This document shows, one piece after another, positions 44,433 to 52,968 of a stretch of DNA of 64,000 nucleotides. Below the pieces are notes generated by a model. The model was not told the DNA's origin. It searched no databases and saw only the letters and a program-made list of their open reading frames with translations. Position 1 is the first letter of the stretch, and each line of letters opens with the position of its first letter. Position numbers and translations under genes: made by a program. The DNA comes from Mesaphorura yosii (taxonomy: Eukaryota > Arthropoda > Collembola > Poduromorpha > Tullbergiidae), in the NCBI GenBank assembly GCA_009869945.1, contig WIXG01000346.1, forward strand, positions 1-64,000, written 5' to 3'.

Positions 44433-45386
44433 TCACAGCTCAGTCTTCACTGAATTCACTCCTCCGAGACCAGCTTCCATTTGTGCCTTGAAATTGAAAT
44501 TATCCCCGTGTATGAAAACGCCCTCCATTGTCTGCCAGTATGTGCTCGAGTCAGGCGAGTCGATGCCCGCAATCTCCATCTGGCCAGTGATTGGCCGACC
44601 GAACGTGTTCCCGGACGCTGCTAGAAATACGGACGTGTCTTCGTGCCGGAGTTGCACGTTCGCGTCCCTTCGCCAGACCTTTCCATTTGTAGGGCAGAGT
44701 ATATGCCAAATGTCGCCTGTATCACCTTCGCCTGGAATCATATAAATTCATACACTGATTGACTGATAGCATTGCAGCGGGTGATAAAAGAATTCCTGTA
44801 TTGCATTGCTGATATGCGTACCATTTTCTCCGTACGCGCTGATTTCCTGATTCGACGAAAGTGGTGATGTGAAAAGGTGCGAGTGGAGATTCCTCCCGGT
44901 CTCCATGTGCTCCAAGCGAAGTCTCGCTCCGCATGGAATCGCCTCACTACAATGTCAACACAAAGTATGGTTTGTCAGTGCTCACGGCGATTCGACGAGC
45001 AAAGCAAGGCGAGGAGGTAAAGACGCTTACCCTCGTGTGCACGGTGCTTTGGCGCTGGGTCCCTTAACAATCCAATTTGAGTTGGAGTCCTCCTTCAGCT
45101 CGCTTCCCGTCACCGACTGCTGCCCCGAGCCGGACCCGTACTTGATGTCGTGGGAGTGTAGTCGGATCTTGTACGCAGTGTTCATCAGCTTGAAAACGCT
45201 CCCGCAGGTGACATTCTGGAACGAAGATGACGACGAGGTGGAGCTGCCAGAGCCAGTGGCAGCGGCAAATTGTGGGCACAGCATCACGCAAAGCCAGGCA
45301 CAGCTGAGGAGTATCACAGAAAACCGGGGTGGGCGCGCCGGTGGCGATGAACTGAAAACACCCATATTATGTGACCTGGCCGTCAT
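44433..45386 (-). CDS. SDF2: Stromal cell-derived factor 2-like ER protein
   Basis: Three exons (45031-45386, 44822-44946, 44433-44731) join to 259 aa. A signal sequence (FSVILLSCAWLCVMLC) precedes VTCGSVFKLMNTAYKIRLH and KYGSGSGQQSVTG, the first MIR repeat of SDF2. The remaining MIR repeats contain RNLHSHLFTSPLSSNQEIS, GDIWHILC and RHEDTSVFLAASG, and the fold ends in YWQTMEGVFIH. SDF2 proteins sit in the ER lumen and work with DnaJB11-type chaperones in quality control. The C terminus is KTEL, a plausible ER-retrieval signal in place of HDEL. Human SDF2 is 211 aa; the excess here is mainly the long N terminus, and a start at the Met eight codons later (MGVFSSS) is possible. Confidence 0.94.
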
Positions 45387-46050
45387 TTTACGTCAAACCC
45401 ACTTTCTCACAGGTGTTGTGCTGTACTGCTTCCAGAATTTCAGTAATTTTGCAGTGGTTTTGCGTATTTTGTACTGACTGTCAATTTTTGCAATTAATCC
45501 ACGTATTTTAGCGAATTCAGTCAATTTTAGGATATTGCGCGATGTGGATTTGAATAGCGGCCGTGTAAAAGGGTAGGCAGGACCGTTCATATAATCTAGT
45601 AGTCTTACTTCAGTACTCACACGATTTTGAGCTAAGCACAAGCTAAGACCAAGCAAATGGTCACATTGTATTTATGAACAGCTCGACTCTCCTGTGTTTA
45701 TAAACTTGCATGCTACGTTACGTCACACAAAGAACAAGCACTTGTTATGAGTCGTGGAAAATCGCATCATGTGAGCAGAATGGAAGTCAACAAGTTACGT
45801 ACTGCATGCATCATGCATGGAATGGAATCGTACACTCAAGGTCGTGACTCTTTTATTCTGCGACGAAATAAAGTGAAAACAACAGCACTGAACTCATCAA
45901 ATCACAAATTCGCGAAAGCTGGACGGAAATCAAACGATTTCACGCTGCAATTCGTTAAGTTGCTAACGGGGCATTGAATTTTAACTAAAGTCAGTGAAAT
46001 CGAACGTAATTCAACGTGTTTTGGCGGTTTTTGGTGAATTATCAGAGAAA
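45387..46050. other. Divergent promoter region of SDF2 and CREBL2
   Basis: Short frames on both strands lack family features. It should hold the two divergent promoters. Confidence 0.5.
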
Positions 46051-46786
46051 ATGATGGACATCGACGACAACAACCTGCTGACTACGACGATCAAGGAGGA
46101 GAGGATCGACTTTGACGAGGTACGGTAAACGTGCAGTTTTAAAGTGAATTTACCATTAATTAACCTGTGTCGTCTTGCAGGACGTCGACAAGAAATTCGA
46201 GCCCAAGCCTCGCGGTCGAACTCGCTCCCTGTCCAAGAAGAAGGACGAAAAGGTCGACATCAAAGCGAAACTCGAGCGAAGTCGTCAGAGCGCCCGGGAA
46301 TGTCGGGCGCGGAAGAAACTGCGTTACCAATACTTGGAGGAAGTCATCAGCGAAACAGAAAAGGCCATCATTGCCTTACGTCGTGAGCTTGAGATGCTCA
46401 AAATCTGGAGCAAAGAGATGGACGACGGACGACTTCCCGAGAACCTCGTGCAGTACCGGACGTCCTGCGTCGAGAAGAAGCTGGCGAACCCATTCAAGCT
46501 CCAGCAACACCACCACGCACAGATTCAGCGGCAAAGAGCTGCGCAGGAGGCTCAGGACCAGGTTGCTGCTGCTGCAATGGGCGCAGGGGCCGTCGGAGGT
46601 GTTGGTGTTGCTATTCAGCAGAGTCCGAACACGCTGGGCTCAGGCGGGATCTGCATTTCACCGTCGACGTCATCGTTCACACACTCGATGCAGATGCACG
46701 GACTCCAGCCAAATCAGCAACTGAGCCCTTACATGAGGAGTAAGTACGGTGGCGCAGGGCAGAGCCCGTCGATTTCACCTTCGTAA
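46051..46786 (+). CDS. CREBL2: CREBL2/REPTOR-BP bZIP transcription factor
   Basis: Two exons (46051-46119 and 46181-46786) with a 61-bp intron encode 224 aa. The basic region and zipper are nearly identical to vertebrate CREBL2: DIKAKLERSRQSARECRARK then KLRYQYLEEVISETE and ALRRELEML. In flies the orthologue is REPTOR-binding partner, a bZIP factor that responds to TORC1 inhibition and nutrient stress. The C-terminal part is longer than in vertebrates and rich in Gln, Ala and Gly. AATAAA at 47016-47021 probably ends the transcript, close to the convergent lysozyme-kinase gene. Confidence 0.94.
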
Positions 46787-47056
46787 ACTGTAAACTCACC
46801 ACGTCTGGTCGATCCAGCGTTTGGCCCATTTTGGTGTTAACCTTCGGCTTTCTTTTTAAATTACGTGTCAACTATTTATATCACCTTTATTTTTATTCCA
46901 TAGTTAGCAAGTTAGCTTTTAGCATTCACTATCTAATCATGTCCCATGTGATCATGTCCTTGACACAAATTATAAAATTTTATCTTTATTTTAATGTTCT
47001 TGACTTCTCGATGTCAATAAAGACTTAAAACGTACAAAATGCAGGAGTTATAAAAC
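46787..47056. other. Overlapping 3' ends of CREBL2 and the receptor kinase
   Basis: AATAAA for CREBL2 at 47016-47021 (plus) and AATAAA for the kinase gene at 46985-46990 (minus) cross each other, so the two transcripts likely overlap by tens of bases. Confidence 0.5.
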
Positions 47057-49658
47057 TCAGCTTGTTGGGGTGTTTTCAGTCGCTGTCCCTTGCGGTGGCG
47101 CATCAGGCAAGTCAGGCTGAGGCTCAGTCACATTTGACAGGCATTCTTGGCCCATTTTCTCGAGGATTTCCCTCAGCGTCATAAAAGTTGGTCTGTCGGA
47201 AGGCCGAAGGCTCCAGCACCGCAGCATTTCTTCATACAACGCCTTCGGGGCAAATTCAGGCTTCGAGAGTCGGAGCCCCTCCTGCAGCTTGGCAATGAAC
47301 TCAATCGAGAACTGCGTGCCGGCCGTGTAGGGAATATCCCCGAGGCTGAATATTTCCCACAGCGTGACTCCAAACGACCAGACGTCTGATTGGGTACTGA
47401 AACTCATTTCTCGGAGCGACTCAATCGCGAGCGACCGCCACGGCAGCGGAGTCTCGTGGCTTTTGACGTAGTTTGTGTAATCGTACAGCTGCTTGGCGAG
47501 CCCAAAGTCTGTGACCTTGGCGCACGACTTATGCAGGAGGAGAATGTTGCGGGTGGCGAGGTCGCCGTGGATCACTTTCTTGGTGGCGAGGTATTCCATC
47601 GCCGAGCAGATTTGAGCACTCCACAGGTAAAGGTCGCAGGTGGCGATTGGGTCGTGGTCGTACACGTTGGCTTGGTACGTCGTGGCAGTGACTGCAACGA
47701 ACGGAGGCTCCACGCCAACGCCAGCGGCCGCTTTAGCATAGTGTCCACACCGTGCGCAGTCGGTGAAAGACTCCTTCCTCTTCCGCAAGTAATTTTCGAG
47801 GTCCCCCAGCGGGCAAAACTCAACAAACAGAAACACGACTCCTTCGCTCAGCTGTGCCGTCCGCGCCCCAATCAAATTCACGATGTGCGCGTGTTGCCCG
47901 AGGTAAATCAGGATCTTCAGCTCGCTGAGCAGTGCCTTGAGGTACAGTTTATTACAGCAGTGCGCCTGCACTGTCTTGACGGCGACGGGCGTCCCACTCG
48001 CGACTTCCACGCCCTGCAGCACGACGCCAAACTGGCCAGAGCCAAGCACTTTAAAACGGTCGATCACAATTTTGTTCTCGTCCAGCTCGAAAAGCCGATT
48101 ATATGGCTGGTAAATTATATTTTCGCGACAGACGTACAGTTCATTGACGAGTTTGTGCTGGAGTTCCGGGACTCCGTACTCAAACTCGTGGATTTCGGCG
48201 GCGGTGAGACCGGCAGTGCTTACTGTGCCGTCTTCACCGTAGTAACGATACTTGCCTCCTTTTCCTGAGGCGCTCGGCCATCGTATGCACCAGCGCCTAT
48301 AGACGTACGCGGTCCCCGTGGCGGTGAGGACTCCGACGAGGAGCGGCACGCCCACGGCGAGCGAATAGAACAAGGCCGGGTACTTTGTCTCGAAGAAATC
48401 GTTGTCGTCTTCGTCTTCTCCGCTCCCGTCATCCTTCTCGTCTTTACCCTTCCCTTTGCCCTCACCACTGCCCCTGCCCGTGTCCTTCTCGGGCCCTGGC
48501 CCTGGCCGTCCTTTATCCTTGACGGCCAGCGTGAAGACGGCTTCCGCTTCACCAGCGATATTCTCCGCGAAGCACGAGTACTCTCCCGCATATCGTCGGT
48601 CCATCTTTGGGAAGAAGAGCTTCAGGACCGACATGGGCCCAGACGGCGGTGGTGGTGGTGACTGGCCTTCGCCACGGTCGTGTTCGTGCCCAGGCTCCCG
48701 CCAGCGTCTGAAATCGCCCGGCTTGAGCCTCGTTTCCTCTGCACGCGTGAACAGCTCGGGAAACTCCGTCTTGTTGTACCGCCAGTAAAGATCTGGCGGG
48801 GGGTTGCCGATCGCCTCGCACGTCAAGTACTGATTTTCCTTCTCTGCGGTCATCATCTTCTTCCGCTTCTCCGGTGGAGTCATCATCCGTGGAGGGACCT
48901 GCCCCGGAATCACGCGGCAGTCCCGGAGGTAGCGCTTGACGTCCTTGTCCTTGCATTTGAGCCGCCAGTCAGACCACGCGTCAAACTGATTGTCGACAGT
49001 GTAAATCGTCTGCGCGCACTCGATCGATTTGCTGATGTCTTCGCCCACGAGCTCTGAAAATCGGATTTCAAAAATTAAATGCTAGCACCCATGTACCATG
49101 GCGGGCTTTATTTTAAATTACCGCTGCAATTTATCTCGCATTTGTTCTCCTTCTCGAATCCGTCATGGCACCAGTAAAGGTGGTGAATCTTTGAACGAGA
49201 AAACATAACCATAGCTTGATCGTTGGCGCGAACTTTCGAATTTTGAGGAACAAATTCCTGTCCGTACCCGAAATATTCCATAATTTGTATGGTTGGAACC
49301 TGGCGGCGAAACTTGAATGTAGGAAGAATTCAGGCCCGTGGCAGAGTCGGCGATGCAAATCCCTGGCAAGTGAGAAAAAGTTAACTGAGACTAAGATTTA
49401 CCTAAATTTTTGAGACGGTTTCGTCCAATTGCCGGCCCCAGAATATGACTTCAGTGAATTCCACTTACAATCGGGTATCAGCTTCCAGGAAATATTGTGT
49501 TTGACGTACAGCTCGACGGCGAGTTCACAGCGAGTGAAGATCCTGGAGCTGGCTGGAGCGGGGGCGCAAATGATCACGAAGACGATCACAAAGGCACTAA
49601 ACACAGCAGAGCTGATAAGAAAGACGGTGTTTTCAAATCTACGCGCCTTGACACACAT
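47057..49658 (-). CDS. Lysozyme-Ig receptor tyrosine kinase fusion
   Basis: Four exons (49469-49658, 49268-49362, 49122-49188, 47057-49053) with GT-AG introns of 106, 79 and 68 bp join in frame to 782 aa. Residues 1-38 form a signal peptide (VIVFVIICAPAPASS). Residues 39-165 are a C-type lysozyme: RIFTRCELA, WICIAD, NYGIF, LYWCHDGF, CEINCSEL, IECAQTIY, AWSDWRLKC. All eight cysteines are present (44, 66, 102, 112, 116, 130, 151, 163). The catalytic Glu is Ala71 and the catalytic Asp is Asn90. An Ig domain follows (Cys196, Cys278, YAGEYSCFAEN), then an acidic linker, a transmembrane helix at about 343-369, and a tyrosine kinase: GSGQFG at 456, Lys477, HGDLATRN at 613, DFG at 633, AIES for the APE region, tyrosines in YDYTNY. 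A kinase insert of about 50 residues resembles PDGFR/VEGFR-type kinases. The last exon runs unbroken from lysozyme Glu118 to the kinase end, so the fusion does not depend on a doubtful splice. Ligand unknown. Confidence 0.88.
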
Positions 49659-50338
49659 TTTGTCCCAGATTCAAGACTTGACCCTGCCTCATTAATCAAA
49701 GAGTGCTTATTGACTGAATTCGAAGTGAGGCCACTCGGCGGTGGCACCACGCGTGGGTCGCCAGCTAACGGTAAACTGTGAATCTGTGAAACAAGTCAAG
49801 TCAGTTTAAGTTGACGTCTCTTCCTCGAAATGGAAACTGGAATGTACGATTAGTAGGATGTTCATTGAATGCGCTGTATGCAGAGAAAAGAGTAGAGCAG
49901 CTCGAACGCGGATCGCGGACAGAATTTACTTGGAACTAATTAAGTCAGAGTCAGGGATGATGTCAGCATCAGCACGCAGAACAGAAGCAATAATGCACCA
50001 GGCCGAGATTAGCGTAGTCGTTCGTTCAAGGTAATTGACGGAAACATTAAATCAGTCTTCAGTCTTTAAGCTTTTGGTACTGCTCTGCTTGCGTGCTGTG
50101 TAGTGCGGCCGTGCCATCACAAGTCCATACCAAGATAATTTAACTGGTTTCGTTTATTTGTTTGCTAGTCGCAGTCAATTTTAAACTTCATTTGTTAACT
50201 GCATTGCTGTTGCTGCTGCCGTACATTAACATTAACTGTCTTTATCTTCTTCTCTTCTTCTTTTCAGTGCCAACTTGCACTGCACTGCAGACGAGCCTCT
50301 TTCACGCACGCACGGGTCAAAGGTCAGTTCCATTTCCA
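49659..50338. other. Promoter region of the lysozyme-kinase gene
   Basis: No conserved coding sequence. It should include the promoter and 5' UTR of the minus-strand fusion gene and the 3' UTR of the receptor ending at 50339. Confidence 0.5.
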
Positions 50339-51673
50339 TCACTCCAGGTCGTGATAGGCGATGATGGCCGACGCCACGTTGCTCAGCATGAAGGCGAGGA
50401 TCGTCAGCGGAGTGACGCGCTTCACGATGAAGAAAGAGCCGCATCGCGCATAGATTGGACGCAGCGCCCGAAGTTGGCGCTGTCGATGTCCGTAACTGCG
50501 GCTCGCAGGCGAGAGCCCCCGCAGCAGCGTGTCAAGGACATCGCTTGTATTCGCCGTGATGCCCTGCGTGAGTCTGAACCCAAATAGGAGGCCGAGGACC
50601 GTGGAGCCCAGGACGAGGAGTAGCGGACCCTTCAGCGTGAGGGGCATGGCGTGGTGGAAGACAATCGCTGACGAAGCGCTGAAGACGACGATGAACGCCG
50701 ACATACACGCGAGCAGAGGCATTAGTTCCGAAATGGACTCGCGATACACTGCAAAGTAGACGCAGAGGGCCTGGTAGTCGCTGATCGTACGACGCGGCCG
50801 CTGGCGCTCGCGCTTGGCGCTGACCAGTCCATGCAGAATATCCGTCCAGCTGCGCAGGACGAGCGTGGACCCGAGCATCAGAAACATGGCACAGATGATG
50901 CGAAGTGCGTTGAAGAAGGTCGTGGTCGCAGTTGCAGTCGAGTATGCAAGCCGCCAGAGGAGCTGGCAGGATCCGGAGCATAGATCATACATGAAAGGAG
51001 AATTTGGGGCGGCCAGCACGACGAAAGAGGCCAGAGGCACGAGAAGAATGATCCCAAGTAGGGATTTGCAGAGGAGTTCGAAGAACTCCTCGCCATTGGT
51101 CGGAATCCTTGGGCGGAAGAAGTCTGGGAAGCAATTGCAAGGGATGAATCCATGAATACAGAGAAAAGGCAAGGATTGCTCAGATTTCTTACCAATTACG
51201 TCTCGGATTGGAATTCCGGACAGCCTTTCAGGGAATGGCTGCGGAAGTGGCCGACCAGAGCGCTCCAGCAAATGGGTGTTGACCTGCCCCAATTTATTGA
51301 CCAAATCCACGATCTGGTCCTGGTACGAGAACGTTGAGGTACGGATTCCAAAGCCACACAGCGCCACACCGTACGCAATCGCTTGGATGAGGACTACCTC
51401 GGCGGGTTTGGGGATGAAGAAGAAGTGGGCCACGACGATCGAGACCAGGACGAATGTCCCGACGTCAGTCGCTTTGCAGAAGGCTGCGAATGCAGAGATA
51501 ATGAGCGGACGCAGACGGTACGCGTCCTGACTCGGGCCAGTTTCAAGCCGAGTTGACCGAGGCAAAAGTTTAACCACCGCAGCACGCGCATCGTAGACGA
51601 ATGGAACTGACTGCAGGATGGTGGCAAAGGTGAAGAGAATGTCGAAGGCTCGAAGTGTGTCAGGGGTCAACAT
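50339..51673 (-). CDS. Gustatory-like receptor, diverged
   Basis: Open frame of 444 aa from the ATG at 51673 (MLTPDTLRAFDILF) to the stop at 50339. A 69-bp segment at 51124-51192 begins GTAAGA and ends CTTCCCAG after a pyrimidine-rich tract, and is a multiple of three. Removing it gives 421 aa and a smoother loop (RDVIDFFRPR), so I favour an intron here. The N-terminal motif VPFVYDARAAVVKLLP recalls the PFDWDPAAPVLKL of the main cluster, and NKLGQVNTHL the NKLHQTN block. Seven or so hydrophobic helices are visible. It lies 27 kb from the nearest relative and is the most diverged member. Predicted chemoreceptor; ligand unknown. Confidence 0.68.
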   Translation of the reverse strand: MLTPDTLRAFDILFTFATILQSVPFVYDARAAVVKLLPRSTRLETGPSQDAYRLRPLIISAFAAFCKATDVGTFVLVSIVVAHFFFIPKPAEVVLIQAIAYGVALCGFGIRTSTFSYQDQIVDLVNKLGQVNTHLLERSGRPLPQPFPERLSGIPIRDVIGKKSEQSLPFLCIHGFIPCNCFPDFFRPRIPTNGEEFFELLCKSLLGIILLVPLASFVVLAAPNSPFMYDLCSGSCQLLWRLAYSTATATTTFFNALRIICAMFLMLGSTLVLRSWTDILHGLVSAKRERQRPRRTISDYQALCVYFAVYRESISELMPLLACMSAFIVVFSASSAIVFHHAMPLTLKGPLLLVLGSTVLGLLFGFRLTQGITANTSDVLDTLLRGLSPASRSYGHRQRQLRALRPIYARCGSFFIVKRVTPLTILAFMLSNVASAIIAYHDLE

Positions 51674-52544
51674 GACTCGACTCGCAGCTTGCCAGCTTGC
51701 GTAAGAAAACTGGAGGAATTTCACGGAGCTACTAGTGCGACGTATTTCTCTATTTCTCAGGCGTGTCTTGCCATGTTCGTGCCAATTTGCGAATTGCTTG
51801 TTCCTGTCCAGAATTTTGAAGCGATTGAAGCCTGAATAATTTAATTGCTAGAGTTGTTGGCATGCATCTCGCTATACGAAGAATGCGTCATTAAAATGAA
51901 TAAGATTGCTTAAGTGCCTTACACGACACCCGAGTTGTCTCATGGGGCCATGACTTGACTCGGCTGACTCCAACTAATTAAGCTCAAAATATCAGCGAAG
52001 GCCGAAATAATCCGTAATTACATTCAAAATTGAGGAATTTACAATATGCCGAGTGAAGTGACGTGCAATGCGATTTTGCGTGTGAAGCGAACACTTCTTC
52101 GAGTTTCTGGAATTTTATCTTGCCTTTAATCTTCGATCAATTCAATCGATCTCCTCTTTGAAAATTGATCAGAATCGCTTGGGGTTGAATTTGTTCGATT
52201 CACAGATTCCAGGTGACCTGCTTACATTTCCAAGAAAATAGATCTGCGACGCGTGACGGGTGATCAAAGACGCAAATCAGCGTCAAAATCACTGAAAAAA
52301 TGTTTGAAAATTTATTATCCAGCCCTTATTGAAAATAACAACAATTAATAATTAAGACGTGATTAGTAATTACAGTTGTTTGGTTGCAATAAAATTGAGC
52401 TTTATTCCACCTCACATTTGAATAGCACTTTATCACAGTCAATTGACTCATCATACTAATTGTTAATTTTGATAAGGACAAGATGAGGTAGCTTAGTAAA
52501 TACATCTTGTTCCAGAAGTTGCCATACTTACACATTATAATTCT
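51674..52544. other. AT-rich intergenic DNA, nothing recognised
   Basis: Between the diverged receptor and a transposase remnant. No supported feature, although the left part of the mobile element may extend here. Confidence 0.5.
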
Positions 52545-52967
52545 GTGAAACATAACAGATTTGAGATAACGCAGCGTAGATTTCCAAGAGTGAAACATTC
52601 CTCATATATTACAAGATTCAGAAGATACTTACAGCAAGAAGGAACAAAATTTGAGAAGCTGAAGGACCTCGAAAACTATGTATTACAGAAATCTCGCACT
52701 GTCCGGTCAAACTATCTTACAGTGCATTCCATTGACCTCCAACGCTAGGCTATGACCGAGGCAAAGTCTGCAAATCTGCAATTTGTCGCTAGTGCTGCGT
52801 GGTGCACATTGTTGAAGAAAAAGCATCGCATTGTTTCCAGAAAAATTACAAAATTCGTCACAAGCGTTCAAATAAAAAATCGTGGCGACATACAAGAAAG
52901 TGCTGCGAAATTTGTTGAGCAAATACAGGAAACTCTACCTAACTATGACCACTCACAGATTTATATA
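52545..52967 (+). mobile_element. Truncated DDE transposase remnant (CENP-B/Tc5-Tigger type)
   Basis: A frame from 52545 is broken by TAG at 52746-52748 and continues in the same frame. It reads KHSSYITRFRRYLQQEGTK, then LTVHSIDLQ, the stop, and LLKKKHRIVSRKITKFVT. The last is typical of the second helix-turn-helix of CENP-B-like transposases. ESAAKFVEQIQETLPNYDHSQIY is the lead into the first catalytic Asp of the DDE domain, but the sequence ends there. The stop probably replaces a Trp (TGG to TAG). The rest of the catalytic domain is missing, and at 52969 the antisense ionotropic receptor begins. I found no clear terminal inverted repeats. Non-autonomous and dead. Confidence 0.6.
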
Positions 52968-52968
52968 T

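Noticed and set aside
47390-48268. A 292-codon frame antisense to the receptor kinase
   Set aside because: Mirror of the kinase domain; no family features and no splice structure.
47057-49658. Two separate genes, a lysozyme and a receptor kinase, wrongly joined
   Set aside because: The last four lysozyme cysteine-bearing segments and the Ig/kinase part lie in one uninterrupted exon frame with no stop between them.
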